This document shows, piece after piece, positions 41,541 to 43,079 of a DNA stretch of 43,079 bases. The first letter of the stretch is position 1; each line of letters starts with the position of its first letter. This stretch comes from an uncultured Pseudomonadota bacterium (GTDB taxonomy: Bacteria; Pseudomonadota; Gammaproteobacteria; Burkholderiales; Methylophilaceae): the NCBI GenBank assembly GCA_903838125.1, contig CAILXF010000060.1:1-43079 (forward strand). The letters are read 5' to 3'. A model generated the notes under the pieces. It did no database searches and was not told where the DNA came from. It saw nothing but the letters and a program-made list of their open reading frames with translations. The position numbers and the translations under genes were made by a program.

Positions 41541-43079
41541 CTAAAAGTCGCTGCGCAAACCGATTGTTACAGAGCGAGCGCCTTGCGGTGCAATATCCTT
41601 TAAAAATGAAGCAGAATCACGAATGTCTTGATTGAGCAAGTTGTTGGCTTTAGCAAATAACTCAATGTTAACCTTGGTGGGCAGCTTGTACGTTACTAGC
41701 GCACTAACATTGGTGTAACCGTTAGTGGCTAACTCATGGTCTGCTATACGCTGTTGTGCAAAGGCATGTAATACATTCAGCCTCGCGCCCAGTACATTCT
41801 TCTGATATTGCAAGCCGGCACCTAATCTAAGCGGTGCAATGCGCGGCAAGGCTTCCCCGGAAGTTAAGTTCGTCGCGCGGACATAATCACCAGTCATTTT
41901 CAAGTCAAAATTGTCATCAAGGTTAAACTTCCCTTCCGTTTCAAAGCCTTTAAAGCTTGCGGCTACTTCGGTGAATTGCGTTAACGGCAAAGCAGAGTTT
42001 GGGCCCTTAAGCCCTGTATCAAGTAAACCAATAAAACTACTGAACTTTGTATAATACGGTCCAGCACTAAATGAGTTTTTGCCATCTTTCCAACGAATTT
42101 GCGCATCAATTCCATTAGAGCGTTCTAGAGAAAAATTCGGGTTCCCAACCTCATACTGACCAGTGGCTAAATGCTCGCCATTAGCATAAAGCTCAAAGTA
42201 ACTTGGCGCACGCTCGTTATGGGAGAGATTACTGGCCAATATCCAGTTAGGAGTGAATGCATAGAGCCCACCCAATGCATAGCTTGTGGGGTTGAAGCTT
42301 GCATTTTGTGCGCTTGAATTTTTAGACCAAGCACTAGCATCTACCGTAGTATATTCTGTGCGGCCACCTAAGCTAAATTTGAATTGGTCTACTGGTAGCT
42401 CTTCATACAAATATAGCGCTTTGCTTTGCGTGTTTGTACTCGGCACAAATGCTTCAGCGCCGAGCGCTTCAAAGAAGGTGTTTTGAAATTGCAGACCAAC
42501 TACACCGCTTATATTTGCAATTTTGGCATGACCAGCTTCTAATGAACCTTCAATGCCGCGATTTTTAAATGTAGTACCTATATCGCCGGCGTTAATCTCT
42601 TGATGCTGGTAATCAGTGTGCGCTAGGCGGAACTTCACGCGATTAATGACGCTGCTTAAGTCAGTGAATTCAGAGGCAATATCCCAGCGCTGGCTTTTCA
42701 TATCGATACGCACATTTTCTTCTGCGACCGTGCCGTAATTGCTATTAAAGCCAGAGTAAGAAGCCCCTAAGTAGCCGTTATCAAGCGTGAGTGATGCGCC
42801 TAATGCGCCACCATCGCTAGTGGCGCTGCTATTTTTCAGGGTGCCACTATTGGTTTGTAGTGTGCCGCCGGCAAGTGCCTTGCGATTCGATACTGCAAAA
42901 CTAGGAATAGTTAAATCATTGCTTTTGCGGGCATATGCATCCGCGTGTATGGCTATTTGACCATTGCCAACGTCGACCACGCCAGCCATATTACTTTCAT
43001 TGGCAGCCCCACCTAAGCGCGCTTCAGTTCGGCCGGTGACATTTTCTAATTTTTCAGTGGGAATGCGGTGGTCAACTGC
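41541..43079 (-). CDS. TonB-dependent outer-membrane receptor (ZnuD-like), 5' end outside window
   Basis: 513 codons in view. The frame stays open to the window edge, reading AVDHRIPTEKLENVTGRTEA before the first internal Met. Only the barrel and the end of the plug are seen. Barrel-strand features: DNGYLGASYSGFNSNYGTVAEENVRIDMKS cut by loops, SHNERAPSYFELYANGEH (typical SLERSN receptor motif follows: NPNFSLERSNGIDAQIRWKDG) and a C-terminal GLRSDF. The pattern, including the HRIP..GRTEARLGGA segment, resembles ZnuD-type zinc/haem receptors. Ligand not proven. Converges with dgkA. Confidence 0.85.
   Translation of the reverse strand, partial: AVDHRIPTEKLENVTGRTEARLGGAANESNMAGVVDVGNGQIAIHADAYARKSNDLTIPSFAVSNRKALAGGTLQTNSGTLKNSSATSDGGALGASLTLDNGYLGASYSGFNSNYGTVAEENVRIDMKSQRWDIASEFTDLSSVINRVKFRLAHTDYQHQEINAGDIGTTFKNRGIEGSLEAGHAKIANISGVVGLQFQNTFFEALGAEAFVPSTNTQSKALYLYEELPVDQFKFSLGGRTEYTTVDASAWSKNSSAQNASFNPTSYALGGLYAFTPNWILASNLSHNERAPSYFELYANGEHLATGQYEVGNPNFSLERSNGIDAQIRWKDGKNSFSAGPYYTKFSSFIGLLDTGLKGPNSALPLTQFTEVAASFKGFETEGKFNLDDNFDLKMTGDYVRATNLTSGEALPRIAPLRLGAGLQYQKNVLGARLNVLHAFAQQRIADHELATNGYTNVSALVTYKLPTKVNIELFAKANNLLNQDIRDSASFLKDIAPQGARSVTIGLRSDF

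Noticed and set aside
41541-42989. Receptor gene starting at the Met at 42989
   Set aside because: The frame remains open with receptor-like sequence up to the window edge, so that Met is internal and the gene is truncated by the window.

Overview
The window looks like chromosome of a moderately low-GC betaproteobacterium. A Methylophilaceae-like methylotroph is my best guess: it has a betaproteobacterial zapB-like/zapA/6S RNA locus, a BtuM-type cobalamin importer, a beta-propeller protein of the kind found beside PQQ-dependent methylotrophy genes, and housekeeping proteins with typical betaproteobacterial motifs. This placement is inference; no rRNA is present.

Layout. 1-9.8 kb is mostly core: the end of pnp, dksA, folD, tRNA-Pro/Arg/His, a small glycine-zipper lipoprotein, a MoeB/ThiF adenylyltransferase, an NfeD/SPFH pair, valS, and a rhodanese-TusA-DsrE2 sulfur-relay operon. 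9.8-30.5 kb is accessory. It holds a LapG-like periplasmic protease flanked by a duplicated fragment of its neighbour; a structured non-coding element ahead of an unrecognised winged-helix plus PD-(D/E)XK protein; a MarR-controlled aromatic-acid-type efflux operon; and a dense cyclic-di-GMP cluster. That cluster has four HD-GYP phosphodiesterases, one GGDEF cyclase and alanine-rich helical proteins, and is interspersed with degenerate dispersed repeats and a hicAB module whose toxin gene carries a stop. 30.7-43 kb returns to core: tRNA-Phe, a cobalamin-riboswitch-controlled BtuB/BtuM pair, zapB-like, zapA and 6S RNA, a DUF2237 protein, an EVE protein, a beta-propeller protein, ilvA, rpiA, phoU, an YggX protein, dgkA and the 3' part of a TonB-dependent receptor.

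How it fits together. The accessory segment reads as a c-di-GMP input/output cluster. The HD-GYP proteins share one output domain and a reiterated linker (NEEKAKR-AELVIA) but have different sensors: a plain membrane domain, PAS, PAS-GAF, and a membrane domain matching the ethylene-binding domain of plant ETR1 at every copper/ethylene-site residue I know. LapG proteases are classic c-di-GMP-controlled effectors of surface attachment, so the LapG-like gene about 8 kb away may belong to the same physiology, although no LapD or large adhesin is visible here.

Strongest leads: the ETR1-like/HD-GYP fusion, the structured element at about 11.26-11.50 kb with its downstream nuclease-like gene, the alanine-rich proteins of the HD-GYP cluster (one translationally coupled to HD-GYP genes), and the broken hicA.
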